Assembly: GCF_001049495.1 (NCBI RefSeq)
Contig: NZ_CDWI01000011.1
Span: 806,001-870,000 of the forward strand
Length of the DNA stretch: 64,000 nucleotides
Source: Microbacterium sp. 3J1
GTDB taxonomy: Bacteria; Actinomycetota; Actinomycetes; Actinomycetales; Microbacteriaceae
Direction: 5' to 3'
Shown: in pieces, positions 35,569-44,302 of the stretch
Position numbering within the stretch: position 1 is the first letter of the stretch
Layout: every line of letters starts with the position of its first letter
Notes under the pieces: model-generated
Database searches by the model: none
What the model was told of the DNA's origin: nothing
Seen by the model: the letters and a program-made list of their open reading frames with translations, nothing else
Made by a program: the position numbers and the translations under genes

Positions 35569-35724
35569 GTCGTTCACGGACGATGCGAGGTCGCGACGAC
35601 AGGCCCCGTGCGCCCCTGCATAGCAGGTTGCTTCCGCTCGGCGCCATGCCCTTCTCCGCTCGGCCGCATCTGCGCAGGCTGTTCCCGTCGGCACGCGGTG
35701 ATGGTCGGCAGGGAGAGGAAGCGG

Positions 35725-36684
35725 ATGGCACTGACACGAGTCGTTCCGGGGGAGGAGCCGGGGTTCCGGAGAGTCCGCTCGGGGTCGGGATTCCGCTACC
35801 TGGACGCCGCGGATCAGCCGGCCGGTGAGGCCGATCGCGAGCGCATCCGCGATCTGGCGATCCCACCTGCCTGGACTGACGTGTGGATCGCCGCCGAACC
35901 GCTCGCGCATATCCAGGCTGTGGGCACAGACGGTGCCGGCCGGCGCCAGTACCTCTACCACCCGCTGTGGCGAGCCGGGCGTGACCAGCGCAAGTTCGCG
36001 CGCGCTCTCAAGCTCGCCGCGGCCCTCCCGTCGGCGCGCGCACAGGTCACCCGTGCGATCAACCAGCCCGGGCTGACGCGGGAGCGGGCTCTCGCCGTGG
36101 CCTTCCGGCTGCTCGACGACGCGGCGCTGCGGATCGGCTCCGAGCGCTACCTCGTCAAACACGGCAGTCGCGGGCTCAGCACCCTCCGCCGGCGCGACGT
36201 GCGCGTCGACGGAAGCACCGTCGCGCTGAGCTTCCCGGCGAAGAGCCGCCAGCTCGCGTCCATCGAGATCACGGACGGGCCGCTCGCCGATGCGCTGTCG
36301 GAGTTCGCCGTCGGCGCTCCCCGCGCGCCCCTCCTGGCCTACCGCAAGGGCCGTCGCCGGGTGCGTCTGACGTCCGGAGAGGTCAACGACTACCTGCGAA
36401 AGGTGGCGGGATCAGCATTCACGGCCAAGGACTTCCGCACCCTGCACGGGACGATCCTCGCCGCCGACGCGCTGGCGCGGATCGGACGACTCGAGACCGC
36501 GAACGAGCGGCGACGCGCCGAGCGCCTGGCCGTCCAGGCCACGGCATCCGCTCTCGGCAACACGATCGCCGTGGCGCGCAACAGCTACATCGATCCGCGG
36601 GTGTTCCGTCTCTATGCGCGCGGTCGGATGCTCGACCTCAGCGTCTCTCCGGAGACGGCGATCAGAAAGCTCCTGGGCAGATAG
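35725..36684 (+). CDS. DNA topoisomerase IB
   Basis: The 319-residue protein has the poxvirus-type topoisomerase IB layout. The N-terminal domain (1-75) includes GFRYLDAADQP and IPPAWTDVWIA. The catalytic domain has the LRIGSERYLVKHGSRGLSTL arginine region, RTLHGTILAA, and ARNSYIDPRVF with Tyr288 as the likely nucleophile. These enzymes relax supercoils by nicking one strand and forming a 3'-phosphotyrosine bond. I chose the ATG at 35725 because AGGGAGAGGAAG precedes it; 35701 is an in-frame alternative. The 156 bases upstream, after the tRNA terminator, hold nothing else I can name. Confidence 0.93.
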   Translation: MALTRVVPGEEPGFRRVRSGSGFRYLDAADQPAGEADRERIRDLAIPPAWTDVWIAAEPLAHIQAVGTDGAGRRQYLYHPLWRAGRDQRKFARALKLAAALPSARAQVTRAINQPGLTRERALAVAFRLLDDAALRIGSERYLVKHGSRGLSTLRRRDVRVDGSTVALSFPAKSRQLASIEITDGPLADALSEFAVGAPRAPLLAYRKGRRRVRLTSGEVNDYLRKVAGSAFTAKDFRTLHGTILAADALARIGRLETANERRRAERLAVQATASALGNTIAVARNSYIDPRVFRLYARGRMLDLSVSPETAIRKLLGR

Positions 36685-36758
36685 TTCCTCCGGCTGGAGC
36701 CGGGCGGTGGTGACCGACGCCATCGAACCCGACAGCCACTCGATGACAGGATGGTGGC

Positions 36759-39242
36759 ATGCACACAGCCAACCTCACCCGCGGCGAGACCGCCACACGA
36801 TCCGCCGCGGTCTCGGTGCGCAGCATCACGGTCGAACTCGACCTGACCGGGGCGCCGGAGCGCGCGCGGTCGGGATTCTCGACCGTCACGACGCTGGACT
36901 TCGCGTCCACCGAGACCTCGACGTGGCTGGACTTCATCGGAGAGTCCGTCGACCGCGTCGTCGTCAACGGGGCCGAGCAGGCCGTGGTCTGGGACGGAGC
37001 CAGGATCACGCTCTCCGGACTCTCGGCGCAGAACGTCGTGCGCGTCGAGGCGATGGGGGCGTACAGCCGGTCGGGCGAGGGGATGCATCGGTTCCATGAC
37101 CCCGCCGACGACCTCACCTACCTGTACACGCAGTACGAGCCCGCGGACTCCCGGCGGGTGATGGCGTGCTTCGAGCAGCCTGACATCAAGTCGCCGTACA
37201 CCTTCGTGGTCGACGCGCCCGCCGGCTGGGAGGTCCTCTCGAACCAGGCCGCGGCCTCGGTGGACGTCGGTGTCGGTGTTCAGCGCGTGACGTTCCGGCC
37301 CACCCTGCCGATCTCCAGCTACATCACGGCGGTCGCCGCGGGGCCGTACGCGCGCGTCGACGGCGAGTGGCAGCGCGACGACCAGCGCCTCCAGCTGGGA
37401 CTGCTGGCACGCCGCTCGCTCGCGCAGTACCTCGAAGCCGAAGAGATCCTCGAGATCACCCGACAGGGGCTCGACTTCTTCACCGACGCGTTCGCCCACC
37501 CGTATCCCTGGGGCAAGTACGACCAGATCTTCGTGCCCGAGTACAACCTCGGCGCGATGGAGAATCCCGGGCTCGTGACGTTCACCGAGTCGTACCTCTC
37601 GCGCGGTGCCGCGACCGAGGCGCAGCGGGCCGCGCGCGCGAACACGATTCTCCACGAGATGGCGCACATGTGGTTCGGGGACCTCGTCACCATGAAGTGG
37701 TGGGACGATCTCTGGCTCAAGGAGTCCTTCGCCGACTACATGGGAGCGCACGCCTCAGCCGTGGCGACGCGCTTCCATGACGCCTGGGTGAAGTTCGCCG
37801 CCAGCCGCAAGGCCTGGGCGTATCAGCAGGACCAGCTGCCGACCACGCATCCGATCGTCGCCGACATCACCGACCTGGAGGCCGCGAAGCTGAACTTCGA
37901 CGGCATCACGTACGCGAAGGGTGCGGCGGTGCTGAAGCAGCTCGTGGCGTTCGTCGGCGATGACGCGTTCTTCGAGGGCGCGCGCAGGTACTTCGCGGCG
38001 CACGCGTTCGGCAACACGACGCTCGACGACTTCCTCGTGCAGCTCAGCGCCGTGTCCGGACGGGACATGACCGAGTGGTCTCAGGCGTGGCTGCAGACGA
38101 CCGGTGTGTCGACGCTTCGGCTCGAGCGGGACGCGGATGGCACGGCGACCCTCGTGCAGAGCGAGCCTCGGCCGCACCGCCTCCGCATCGGTCTGTACGA
38201 CAGGACCGAGGGGCGGATCGTGCGGCGCGACCGCGTCGAGCTCGACGTGCACGACGAGCGCACGTCGATCGAGCTCGCCGAGGCCGATCTGGTTCTGCTC
38301 AACGACGACGATCTCACCTACGCCAAGGTGCGCCTGGACGGGCGCTCTCTCGCGACCGTCGAGGAGTCCCTGTCATCCATCGAAGACCCCCTCGCAAGGG
38401 CCGTCGTCTGGTCCGCGCTCTGGAACGCGACTCGTGACGGAGAGCTCGCGGCGGCTCGATACACCGCGATCGTCCGCGCGCATGCCCCGCACGAGCCCAA
38501 CATCGGATTGCTCACGGGGGTGCAGGCGAACGCACTCTTCGCCATCCGGCACTTCATGCCCGAGGAGATGCGTGCGCAGGAGCACCGCGAATGGGTGGAG
38601 GCGACGTGGCAGGCGCTGCAGACCGCTCAGGCGGGCAGCGACGCGCAGCTGTCGTGGGCTCGCGCGCTCGCTACGGCGTCGGCGTTCGACGACGAGCGTC
38701 ACGAGGAGCTGCGGGCCCTGCTCGACGGCGCGGTACCCGCCGGGCTGACCGTCGATCCCGACCTGCGCTGGCAGCTGCTCACCGCGCTCGCGACCACCGG
38801 TCACGCCGATGCCGCGGCGGTCGCGAGCGAACTGGAGCGCGACGACACCGGAACCGGGCGGACGGCTGCGCGACGCTCTCTCGCGTCCCGGCCCGAGGCC
38901 GCCGTGCGCGCAGCGGCGTGGGACGCGGCGTGGACCGACGAGTCGCTGAGCAACGATCACCTCGACGCCGAGATCGCCGGGTTCCGCGCGGGCGGGCGAC
39001 GAGATCTCGTGGCCCAGTACGACGGGGAGTACTTCGAGCGTATCGAGGGCGTCTGGCGCACTCGGAGCATCGAGCTGGCGCAGCGCCTCGTGGTAGGGCT
39101 GTTCCCCGCGGCGGAGTCGCTCGACCAGGTGGATGCGTGGCTCGACGGGCACGAGGATGCCCCCGCCGCGCTGCGCCGAATCGTGATCGAACAGCGCGAC
39201 CACCTCGCACGTGATCTCCGCGTCCGTGCGACGGGGTCCTAG
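36759..39242 (+). CDS. pepN: Aminopeptidase N
   Basis: The 827-residue M1 metallopeptidase has the exopeptidase motif GAMEN (265-269) and the zinc site HEMAH (His299, Glu300, His303) with Glu322 in KESFADY as third ligand. The N-terminal beta domain and a long C-terminal helical domain (about 510-827, the ERAP1_C-like part) complete the actinobacterial PepN form. It trims N-terminal residues from peptides in the cytoplasm. GGTGG stands before the ATG but no strong ribosome site is seen. The stop overlaps the stop of the convergent acetyltransferase gene by four bases. Confidence 0.95.
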   Translation: MHTANLTRGETATRSAAVSVRSITVELDLTGAPERARSGFSTVTTLDFASTETSTWLDFIGESVDRVVVNGAEQAVVWDGARITLSGLSAQNVVRVEAMGAYSRSGEGMHRFHDPADDLTYLYTQYEPADSRRVMACFEQPDIKSPYTFVVDAPAGWEVLSNQAAASVDVGVGVQRVTFRPTLPISSYITAVAAGPYARVDGEWQRDDQRLQLGLLARRSLAQYLEAEEILEITRQGLDFFTDAFAHPYPWGKYDQIFVPEYNLGAMENPGLVTFTESYLSRGAATEAQRAARANTILHEMAHMWFGDLVTMKWWDDLWLKESFADYMGAHASAVATRFHDAWVKFAASRKAWAYQQDQLPTTHPIVADITDLEAAKLNFDGITYAKGAAVLKQLVAFVGDDAFFEGARRYFAAHAFGNTTLDDFLVQLSAVSGRDMTEWSQAWLQTTGVSTLRLERDADGTATLVQSEPRPHRLRIGLYDRTEGRIVRRDRVELDVHDERTSIELAEADLVLLNDDDLTYAKVRLDGRSLATVEESLSSIEDPLARAVVWSALWNATRDGELAAARYTAIVRAHAPHEPNIGLLTGVQANALFAIRHFMPEEMRAQEHREWVEATWQALQTAQAGSDAQLSWARALATASAFDDERHEELRALLDGAVPAGLTVDPDLRWQLLTALATTGHADAAAVASELERDDTGTGRTAARRSLASRPEAAVRAAAWDAAWTDESLSNDHLDAEIAGFRAGGRRDLVAQYDGEYFERIEGVWRTRSIELAQRLVVGLFPAAESLDQVDAWLDGHEDAPAALRRIVIEQRDHLARDLRVRATGS

Positions 39243-39757
39243 GCGAGCTGCATGCCCATGACCGTGCGCACGATCCAGGGGTGCGCACGGTCATCGTCGA
39301 TGTGCGTCATGCCGAGGTTCTCGGCCACCCTCCGCGACGCCGTGTTGTCGGGGTGGATGATCGCCGTGAGCAGCGTCGGGGCGAGCTCACGGCGCACCAG
39401 GGCGACGCATGCGGTGGCGGCCTCCGTGGCATAGCCTCGCCCCTGCAGATCCGTGCGCACGTGGTAGCCGACCTCGAGGACGGGACGACCGTTCGACGAC
39501 TGCCAGGTGATCCCGCAATCGCCCACGAAGTCGCCCTCCTGGGTCTCGACGATCCAGAGGCCGTGCCCGTGCTCCTCGTAGCTGCGACGAGCACGGTCGA
39601 TCCAATCGGCGCTCTCGCCGCGTGTCTTCGGTGCGGGGTAGAAAGCCATCACGGTGGGATCGCCGAGCATCTCGGACATGCGGTCGAGGTCGCCGTCGAT
39701 CATCTCGCGGAAGCGAAGGCGAGCGGTCGGTTCGGGCAGCAGCCTGCGTGGGCTCAC
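39239..39757 (-). CDS. GNAT-family acetyltransferase
   Basis: From the GTG at 39757 the product is 172 residues. It follows the RimJ/RimL-like pattern: RLRFREMIDGDLDRM near the start, GDCGITWQ, VLEVGYHVRTDLQGRGYATEAATA (the acetyl-CoA loop RTDLQGRGYA), and IHPDNTASRRVAENLGM near the end. These proteins acetylate an amino group, often a protein N-terminus or a small molecule; the target is unknown. It begins two bases after the stop of the metallo-hydrolase gene on the same strand, so both are one operon. Confidence 0.88.
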   Translation of the reverse strand: MSPRRLLPEPTARLRFREMIDGDLDRMSEMLGDPTVMAFYPAPKTRGESADWIDRARRSYEEHGHGLWIVETQEGDFVGDCGITWQSSNGRPVLEVGYHVRTDLQGRGYATEAATACVALVRRELAPTLLTAIIHPDNTASRRVAENLGMTHIDDDRAHPWIVRTVMGMQLA

Positions 39758-39759
39758 GA

Positions 39760-40398
39760 TCAGACGTCGAGGGAATCGCCGGGCTCGAGCGTGAAGAACT
39801 CCCCGCCGTCCTGCTCGGTCGCCCACTGCAGGCGCTGACGGTGCATGGTCTTCCCGGCGACCGACAGCGTCATGTCGTGCGTGCCGAACGCTCGTCGGGG
39901 CTTCACGGCGAGCACGTAGTCCATCGCTTCCCCGATCTTCAGCCACGGAGCTCCGAGCGGAGCCGCGAGGGTGCCTACGTCGATGCCCTCGGGGATCGCG
40001 TAGGAGTCACCGGGATAGTAGAACGCGTCGTTCACGAGCACGCCCACGTTCTCGACCACCGGGAGGGAGGAGTGGATGACCTCATGCGTGCCGCCGAAGA
40101 ATCGCAGCGTGAAGGCGCCGACCTCGAGGACATCGCCGGGGGCGACGACCGTGATGTCGTAGCCGTCGGCCGCTCGCGCGACGCCGGAGGGCGCGTAGAT
40201 CGGGGTGCCAGGCGCGGCGCGCAGGATGCGGTCGAGATGCTCGGGGGTCCAGTGATCGGGATGCTCGTGGGTGATGACCACACCGACGAGGGCGCTGAGG
40301 TCGCTCAGGGGAGAGGTGAAGGAACCAGGATCGACGAGGAGGACGTCGGCACCCTGTTCGATGCGGAGGGCGGCATGTTCGAATTTCGTGACGCGCAT
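39760..40398 (-). CDS. MBL-fold metallo-hydrolase (UlaG-like)
   Basis: The 212-residue protein begins MRVTKFEHAALRIEQG and has the metallo-beta-lactamase-fold motif THEHPDH (His44, His46, Asp48, His49). Further ligands are likely in GGTHEVIH, FYYPGDS and AFGTHDM. This is the small UlaG-like group of unknown-substrate hydrolases, not a beta-lactamase. The ATG at 40398 fits the usual start of the family; an upstream ATG adds seven residues. The acetyltransferase gene follows two bases downstream. Confidence 0.88.
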   Translation of the reverse strand: MRVTKFEHAALRIEQGADVLLVDPGSFTSPLSDLSALVGVVITHEHPDHWTPEHLDRILRAAPGTPIYAPSGVARAADGYDITVVAPGDVLEVGAFTLRFFGGTHEVIHSSLPVVENVGVLVNDAFYYPGDSYAIPEGIDVGTLAAPLGAPWLKIGEAMDYVLAVKPRRAFGTHDMTLSVAGKTMHRQRLQWATEQDGGEFFTLEPGDSLDV

Positions 40399-40484
40399 GG
40401 CATGAGTCAACTCCCTCATCGCCCGGGAGGCAAACGCCCGTCACGGCGCGCCACGCCCGGGAATCGTATGGCTCCGGCGTCGAT

Positions 40485-40514
40485 TTGGCGAGGTGAGAAT
40501 CGCCGTGGCATACT
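40485..40514 (+). promoter_or_regulatory. Promoter of tRNA-Glu
   Basis: TTGGCG (40485-40490) and CATACT (40509-40514) are 18 bases apart. Transcription would begin near 40521, thirty bases before the mature tRNA. Confidence 0.55.
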
Positions 40515-40550
40515 TGAACAGTTGTCGCGCGGAGGAATCCTCCGCCAGAC

Positions 40551-40623
40551 GGCCCCATCGTATAGCGGCCTAGTACGCCGCCCTCTCACGGCGGTAACGC
40601 GGGTTCGAATCCCGCTGGGGTCA
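40551..40623 (+). tRNA. tRNA-Glu (CTC)
   Basis: Acceptor GGCCCCA pairs with TGGGGTC (one G-T pair). The anticodon arm CCGCC-CTCTCAC-GGCGG gives anticodon CTC, and the T-arm is GCGGG-TTCGAAT-CCCGC. The discriminator is A and no CCA is encoded. It is followed by a strong terminator. Confidence 0.97.
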
Positions 40624-40632
40624 CACAACACC

Positions 40633-40667
40633 AAGAAAGCCCTCCGGCACGCCGGAGGGCTTTCTTC
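40633..40667 (+). terminator. Terminator after tRNA-Glu
   Basis: A perfect 15-base-pair stem (40633-40647 with 40652-40666) closes a CACG loop, and the 3' arm ends in CTTTCTT. It starts ten bases after the tRNA. Confidence 0.9.
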
Positions 40668-40742
40668 ATTTCTGCACTGCTCCATATTCCACGGAGCAGC
40701 GGCGGGCGCTGCTCCGCGGACGGAGGGTGACGGGGGCGAACG

Positions 40743-41840
40743 TCACTCCTCGGAGCGCGGCTCTGCGACCGCGCGACGGGTACGACGCGCACGGCGGATG
40801 AGCCAGACCACGAGGACGACCACGCCGGCGAGCGCGAGCCATGGCAGCAGGAAGCCGGCTGCGATGACGACCGCGTTGAGCGAGACCACCAGCCCGTTCC
40901 ACCCCGCGAGGAGTCCGTCGCCGAAGCCCGCCGGATCTGCGGTGGTCGGCTCGGCGGTGCGTGTGAGCTGCACCTGCAGACTCGACATCGACACCTGATC
41001 CTCGAGAGCCGTGAGCTGTTGCTCGTACGACTCCAGCTGGGCCTGACGGTCCGTCAGGGCCACTTCGGCTTCGATGAGCTCGGCGACCGTCCCAGACTGG
41101 GACATGAGCTCCGTGAGCCGCTGAACCGAGGCGCGCGTGGCATCGACCCGCGCCCGGAGGTCGATCGCCGTCGACGTCACATCCTGCTTCGTCACTGAGG
41201 ATGAGACGACGTCCCCGGTGTCGGAGAGCGCGTCGATCACCGCGGTCAGATCCGCAGAGGGCACGCGGATGCTGATCCACCCGTAGCCCGGGTCCGCGGG
41301 CATCGGTGCGGAGGCGCCGTCCACGGCGACGCTCTTGCCGACCTCCGTGCTCTCGACGTAGCCGCCGCGGGACTCAGCGAGAGCTGCGACAGCGTCGGCG
41401 GCCGCAGAGATGTCGTCCACTTCGACCGTGGCGTTGGCGTTCGCGATGATCTCGCGGTTCACGTCCTCGGCGGCGCCAGGGACGACGGTCGACATCTCCG
41501 CCTCATCCGATACCGATCCGGGGAGGCTGCGATCCGCAGAGCCGACCGCGGACTCCGGACCGCTCTCCTGCGTCACGGTGTATGCGCCGTCCGCGGTGCT
41601 GCTGCTCCCCGATCCTCCGACGGAGGTGAGGATCGGGGGAGTGATGAGCACGCCCGCGACGAATGCGGCCGCGATGCCCGCTCCGGTGAGCCAGTTCCGG
41701 CGTCGCGAGCGCGCACGGACGGAGGGCGCTGTGGCCTGGGGCCGTCCCTTCACGATCTCTGCGAACACGGCGTCCTCGATCCGCCTCACACGGGCGTCGG
41801 ACAAGGGGGGCAGGTCGGTGTTCGTGGTGTCGTCGCTCAT
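40743..41840 (-). CDS. DUF4349 membrane protein, cognate to the sigma factor
   Basis: The 365-residue protein has a cytoplasmic N-terminus (1-48, with LSDARVRRIEDAVFAEIV), a membrane helix (about 50-70), an outer DUF4349 domain (about 140-320) with a coiled-coil stretch LIEAEVALTDRQAQLESYEQQLTA, and a C-terminal helix (about 325-350) before a basic RRARRTRR tail. The start overlaps the stop of the sigma-factor gene (ATGA). The N-terminal cytoplasmic part next to a membrane helix, in the place of an anti-sigma factor, suggests it holds the sigma factor at the membrane; this is inference. DUF4349 proteins otherwise have no assigned role. Confidence 0.85.
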   Translation of the reverse strand: MSDDTTNTDLPPLSDARVRRIEDAVFAEIVKGRPQATAPSVRARSRRRNWLTGAGIAAAFVAGVLITPPILTSVGGSGSSSTADGAYTVTQESGPESAVGSADRSLPGSVSDEAEMSTVVPGAAEDVNREIIANANATVEVDDISAAADAVAALAESRGGYVESTEVGKSVAVDGASAPMPADPGYGWISIRVPSADLTAVIDALSDTGDVVSSSVTKQDVTSTAIDLRARVDATRASVQRLTELMSQSGTVAELIEAEVALTDRQAQLESYEQQLTALEDQVSMSSLQVQLTRTAEPTTADPAGFGDGLLAGWNGLVVSLNAVVIAAGFLLPWLALAGVVVLVVWLIRRARRTRRAVAEPRSEE

Positions 41841-42394
41841 GCGTCGCTCGCTTCCTTCACGGCACCGCGCAGTCGGGTGCGGACTCGGGAGAGACGGTTC
41901 CGGACGATGGCGTGGCTCACCCCGAGCTCCTCGGCGGCAGCCTGATAGGCGTAGCCCTCCGCCGCGCACAGCCGGAAGATCGCTCGATCGAGATCGCTCA
42001 TCGTGCCGACCTCGACGGCGATGCGCTCCGCCAACGCGGCCGTGATCACCTGCTCCTCGACGCTGACCGTCGAGGGCACGCTGTCGTCGACCGCCTCGGC
42101 GGTGTGCGCCTGATCCCTCCTGCGCTGTCGCAGTCGATTCGCCGCCTGGAAGCGGCAGATGGTGGCCAGCCACGGCAGGATCGACTCGCCCCGCAGCTCG
42201 AGATCCGGAAGCTTGCGCCACGCGGTCACGAAGGTCTCCTGGGCCACGTCCTCGGCATCCGCAGGGGAGCCGAGGATGCCGTGGGCGATCCAGTAGACCG
42301 GCCGCACGTGGAGGCGGTACAGCTCGCGGAAGGCGCTCTCGTCACCTGCCGCGGCCTGTGCCGCCCATCTCTGATCACTCGTCTGCACGGGCAT
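41837..42394 (-). CDS. ECF-type RNA polymerase sigma factor
   Basis: The 185-residue protein has sigma region 2 (about 18-85; ELYRLHVRPVYWIAHGILGSPADAEDVAQETFVTAW, shown by the DAEDVAQETF motif) and region 4 (about 120-175, ending in the helix-turn-helix YQAAAEELGVSHAIVRNRLSRVRTRLR). It lacks regions 1 and 3, as in extracytoplasmic-function sigma factors. It would steer RNA polymerase to stress promoters. The DUF4349 membrane protein follows with a 4-base ATGA overlap and may be its antagonist. No clear autoregulated promoter was recognised upstream. Confidence 0.92.
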   Translation of the reverse strand: MPVQTSDQRWAAQAAAGDESAFRELYRLHVRPVYWIAHGILGSPADAEDVAQETFVTAWRKLPDLELRGESILPWLATICRFQAANRLRQRRRDQAHTAEAVDDSVPSTVSVEEQVITAALAERIAVEVGTMSDLDRAIFRLCAAEGYAYQAAAEELGVSHAIVRNRLSRVRTRLRGAVKEASDA

Positions 42395-42506
42395 CCCGAT
42401 TCCGTTCGGTGTCTCTCACCAGGAAGTGTCGGACGACGCCCCATCGTCTCAGAATCGGTGCAGACCCGCCGACATACCGTTCATGCTCCGCTAGCATGGG
42501 TCACGC

Positions 42507-42633
42507 GAGAGGGAGTATCCCGCAAGCGCATCCACCGTCATCACGAGCACCGTCATCGCTGCTCCGGTCGTGCGACGCACTCTGTGCGTGGGAGAGACTT
42601 TCGGTACTTTTCATACCCATCCTCCCGAAAGGC
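42507..42633 (+). ncRNA. Probable yybP-ykoY (manganese) riboswitch before terC
   Basis: The 5' part CGAGAG (42507-42512) followed by GGAGTA, and the 3' part GAGACTTTCG (42595-42604), match the conserved ends of yybP-ykoY riboswitches, where an AAAGG-like strand and GGAGTA face GACCTTT. CGAGAG pairs with CTTTCG as the closing helix. The same CTTTCGG (42599-42605) can instead pair with CCGAAAG (42627-42633), which would hide the ribosome site of terC. So metal binding would open the site. A TAGCAT at 42493-42498 is a fitting -10 box. Confidence 0.7.
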
Positions 42634-42644
42634 CCTGAGCGCCC

Positions 42645-43649
42645 TTGGACATCCCCGTCTGGTTCGAGATCACCTCGATGATCGTCCTCACGATCATCCT
42701 GATCGGCGACCTGCTTCTCATCCGCCTTCGCCCGCACATCCCCTCGACCAGGGAGTCGACCCTGTGGGTCGTGTTCTACGTGGCGCTCGCTCTGCTCTTC
42801 GCGGTGCTGCTGGGCAACGTCGCGGGCTGGCGGAATGCGGGGGACTTCATCACCGGCTGGGCGCTCGAGTACAGCCTGTCGATCGACAATCTGTTCGTCT
42901 TCGTGCTGATCATGGCGCAGTTCGCCGTGCCGCGGCGCCTGCAGCAGCAGGTCCTGATGGTCGGCATCATCATCGCGCTCATCCTGCGCGGCGCGTTCAT
43001 CCTCGTCGGCGTGACGATCATCGAGCACTTCTCGCCCATCTTCTACATCTTCGGCGCGTTCCTCATCTGGACGGCGATCCGCCAGGCGATGCCGGAGGGC
43101 GATCACGAGGGCGAGGTCAAGAGGGAGAACTTCGTCGTCCGTCTCCTGCGCCGTCGGATCGACATCAGCGAGGACTACGACGGATCGAAGATCCGCACGA
43201 CGGTCGACGGCAAGCGCATGTGGACCCCGATGGTCATCGTGTTCATCACGATCGGCGTCACGGACCTCATCTTCGCGATCGACTCCATCCCCGCCATCTT
43301 CGAGATCACCACGAACGGCTTCCTGGTCTTCGCGGCGAACATCTTCGCTCTGATGGGTCTGCGACAGCTGTACTTCCTCCTCGGCGACCTGCTCGACCGC
43401 CTCCGCTACCTGCATTACGGCATCGCGGTCATCCTCGGGTTCATCGGCGTCAAGCTGATCCTGCACGCACTGCACGAGAACGAGCTGCCGTTCATCAACG
43501 GCGGCGAGCACGTCGAGTGGGTGCCCGACATCGACAACCTCGTCTCGCTCGCCGTGATCCTGGTCTCGATGACGGTGGCCACCGTGGCCAGCCTCATCGC
43601 GTCGTCGCGGGAGCGACGGGCCGAGAAGCGCGCCGCGATCGTGGAGTGA
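42645..43649 (+). CDS. TerC-family manganese exporter
   Basis: The 334-residue membrane protein has about nine hydrophobic helices. It contains the TerC signatures EYSLSIDNLFVFVLI, with acidic residues inside helix 3, and TDLIFAIDSIPAIF in the second half. A basic central loop lies between (near 160-190). TerC/Alx proteins export Mn2+ and may load metal onto secreted enzymes. The start is a TTG at 42645; AAAGG at 42629-42633 is eleven bases upstream, and no ATG or GTG fits better. The probable manganese riboswitch directly upstream supports the manganese role strongly. Confidence 0.93.
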   Translation: MDIPVWFEITSMIVLTIILIGDLLLIRLRPHIPSTRESTLWVVFYVALALLFAVLLGNVAGWRNAGDFITGWALEYSLSIDNLFVFVLIMAQFAVPRRLQQQVLMVGIIIALILRGAFILVGVTIIEHFSPIFYIFGAFLIWTAIRQAMPEGDHEGEVKRENFVVRLLRRRIDISEDYDGSKIRTTVDGKRMWTPMVIVFITIGVTDLIFAIDSIPAIFEITTNGFLVFAANIFALMGLRQLYFLLGDLLDRLRYLHYGIAVILGFIGVKLILHALHENELPFINGGEHVEWVPDIDNLVSLAVILVSMTVATVASLIASSRERRAEKRAAIVE

Positions 43650-43672
43650 GGCCGGGGAGGCCGACCCGGCGC

Positions 43673-44266
43673 CTACCCGGCTGACCAGAGCTGCTCGGCT
43701 CCGAGCGTGAGGTCGATGACCTGACCGAGCAGCGCTCCGATCGTCGTCGACTGCAGCAGCGTATACCGGTCGTACTCGCCCAGGGGCGCGATGGCGGCGA
43801 GCTGCCATGCTGCGGCCACCGGGTCGTCCGAGAGCTCGGTGTCGGCATCCCAGCCGGTCTCGGTGCGGGCGAGCACGCGCCGCACGATGGCCTCTGCCTC
43901 CGTCCGCAGCGGAGCGAGCGCGTCGTTCCAGGTGAGCTCGGGAAGCGGGGTGACCTCGGCGCGGGGGAACGGGGCGTCGTCCATCCACCGGTCGACGGTG
44001 AAGCGCCCCGTCCCGACCGCCACGGCATGGAGCACCTCGGCACCCGCCGAGACGGTCAACAGCCGGGCCATCGTGCCGGCGCGGCTGCGTCGGTCGCCGC
44101 CGCCGACCTCATGACCGCGCTCGATGAGCACGACGCCGAACTCCGGGTCGTCCTCGTCGAGCAGATGCCCGATCATCGTGAGGTAGCGCGGCTCGAACAC
44201 GCGCAGCGGCAGAGGCGTGTACGGGAAGAGCACCGACCCGAGGGGGAACATCGGTTGAACGGCCAT
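43673..44266 (-). CDS. LON N-terminal (substrate-binding) domain protein
   Basis: From the ATG at 44266 the product is 197 residues. It begins MAVQPMFPLGSVLFPYTPLPLRVFEPRY, cut here to the marks FPLG, LFP and LRVFEPRY, the standard start of LON substrate-binding domains. There is no ATPase or protease domain. Stand-alone proteins of this kind are common in actinobacteria and of unknown function; peptide or protein binding is a guess. It is convergent with terC. Confidence 0.85.
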   Translation of the reverse strand: MAVQPMFPLGSVLFPYTPLPLRVFEPRYLTMIGHLLDEDDPEFGVVLIERGHEVGGGDRRSRAGTMARLLTVSAGAEVLHAVAVGTGRFTVDRWMDDAPFPRAEVTPLPELTWNDALAPLRTEAEAIVRRVLARTETGWDADTELSDDPVAAAWQLAAIAPLGEYDRYTLLQSTTIGALLGQVIDLTLGAEQLWSAG

Positions 44267-44290
44267 GCCCCCAGTCAACACCGCGCGACG

Positions 44291-44296
44291 TACAGT
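44291..44296 (+). promoter_or_regulatory. -10 box of the DUF427 gene
   Basis: TACAGT lies six bases before the ATG at 44303. The divergent LON-domain gene starts 36 bases away. Confidence 0.55.
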
Positions 44297-44302
44297 GAAC
44301 AG

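Noticed and set aside
31987-36162. A 1391-codon minus-strand frame opposite the FAH gene, MFS gene, gltX, tRNA-Gln and topoisomerase IB
   Set aside because: It crosses a tRNA gene and has antisense composition. The genes on the plus strand are certain.
36614-37099. A 161-codon plus-strand frame around the start of pepN
   Set aside because: Its composition is out-of-frame, and it overlaps topB and pepN with no ribosome site or motif.
42541-42565. CACCGTCATC-like short repeat as a CRISPR or other array
   Set aside because: There are only two imperfect copies inside the riboswitch region; it is part of the RNA fold.
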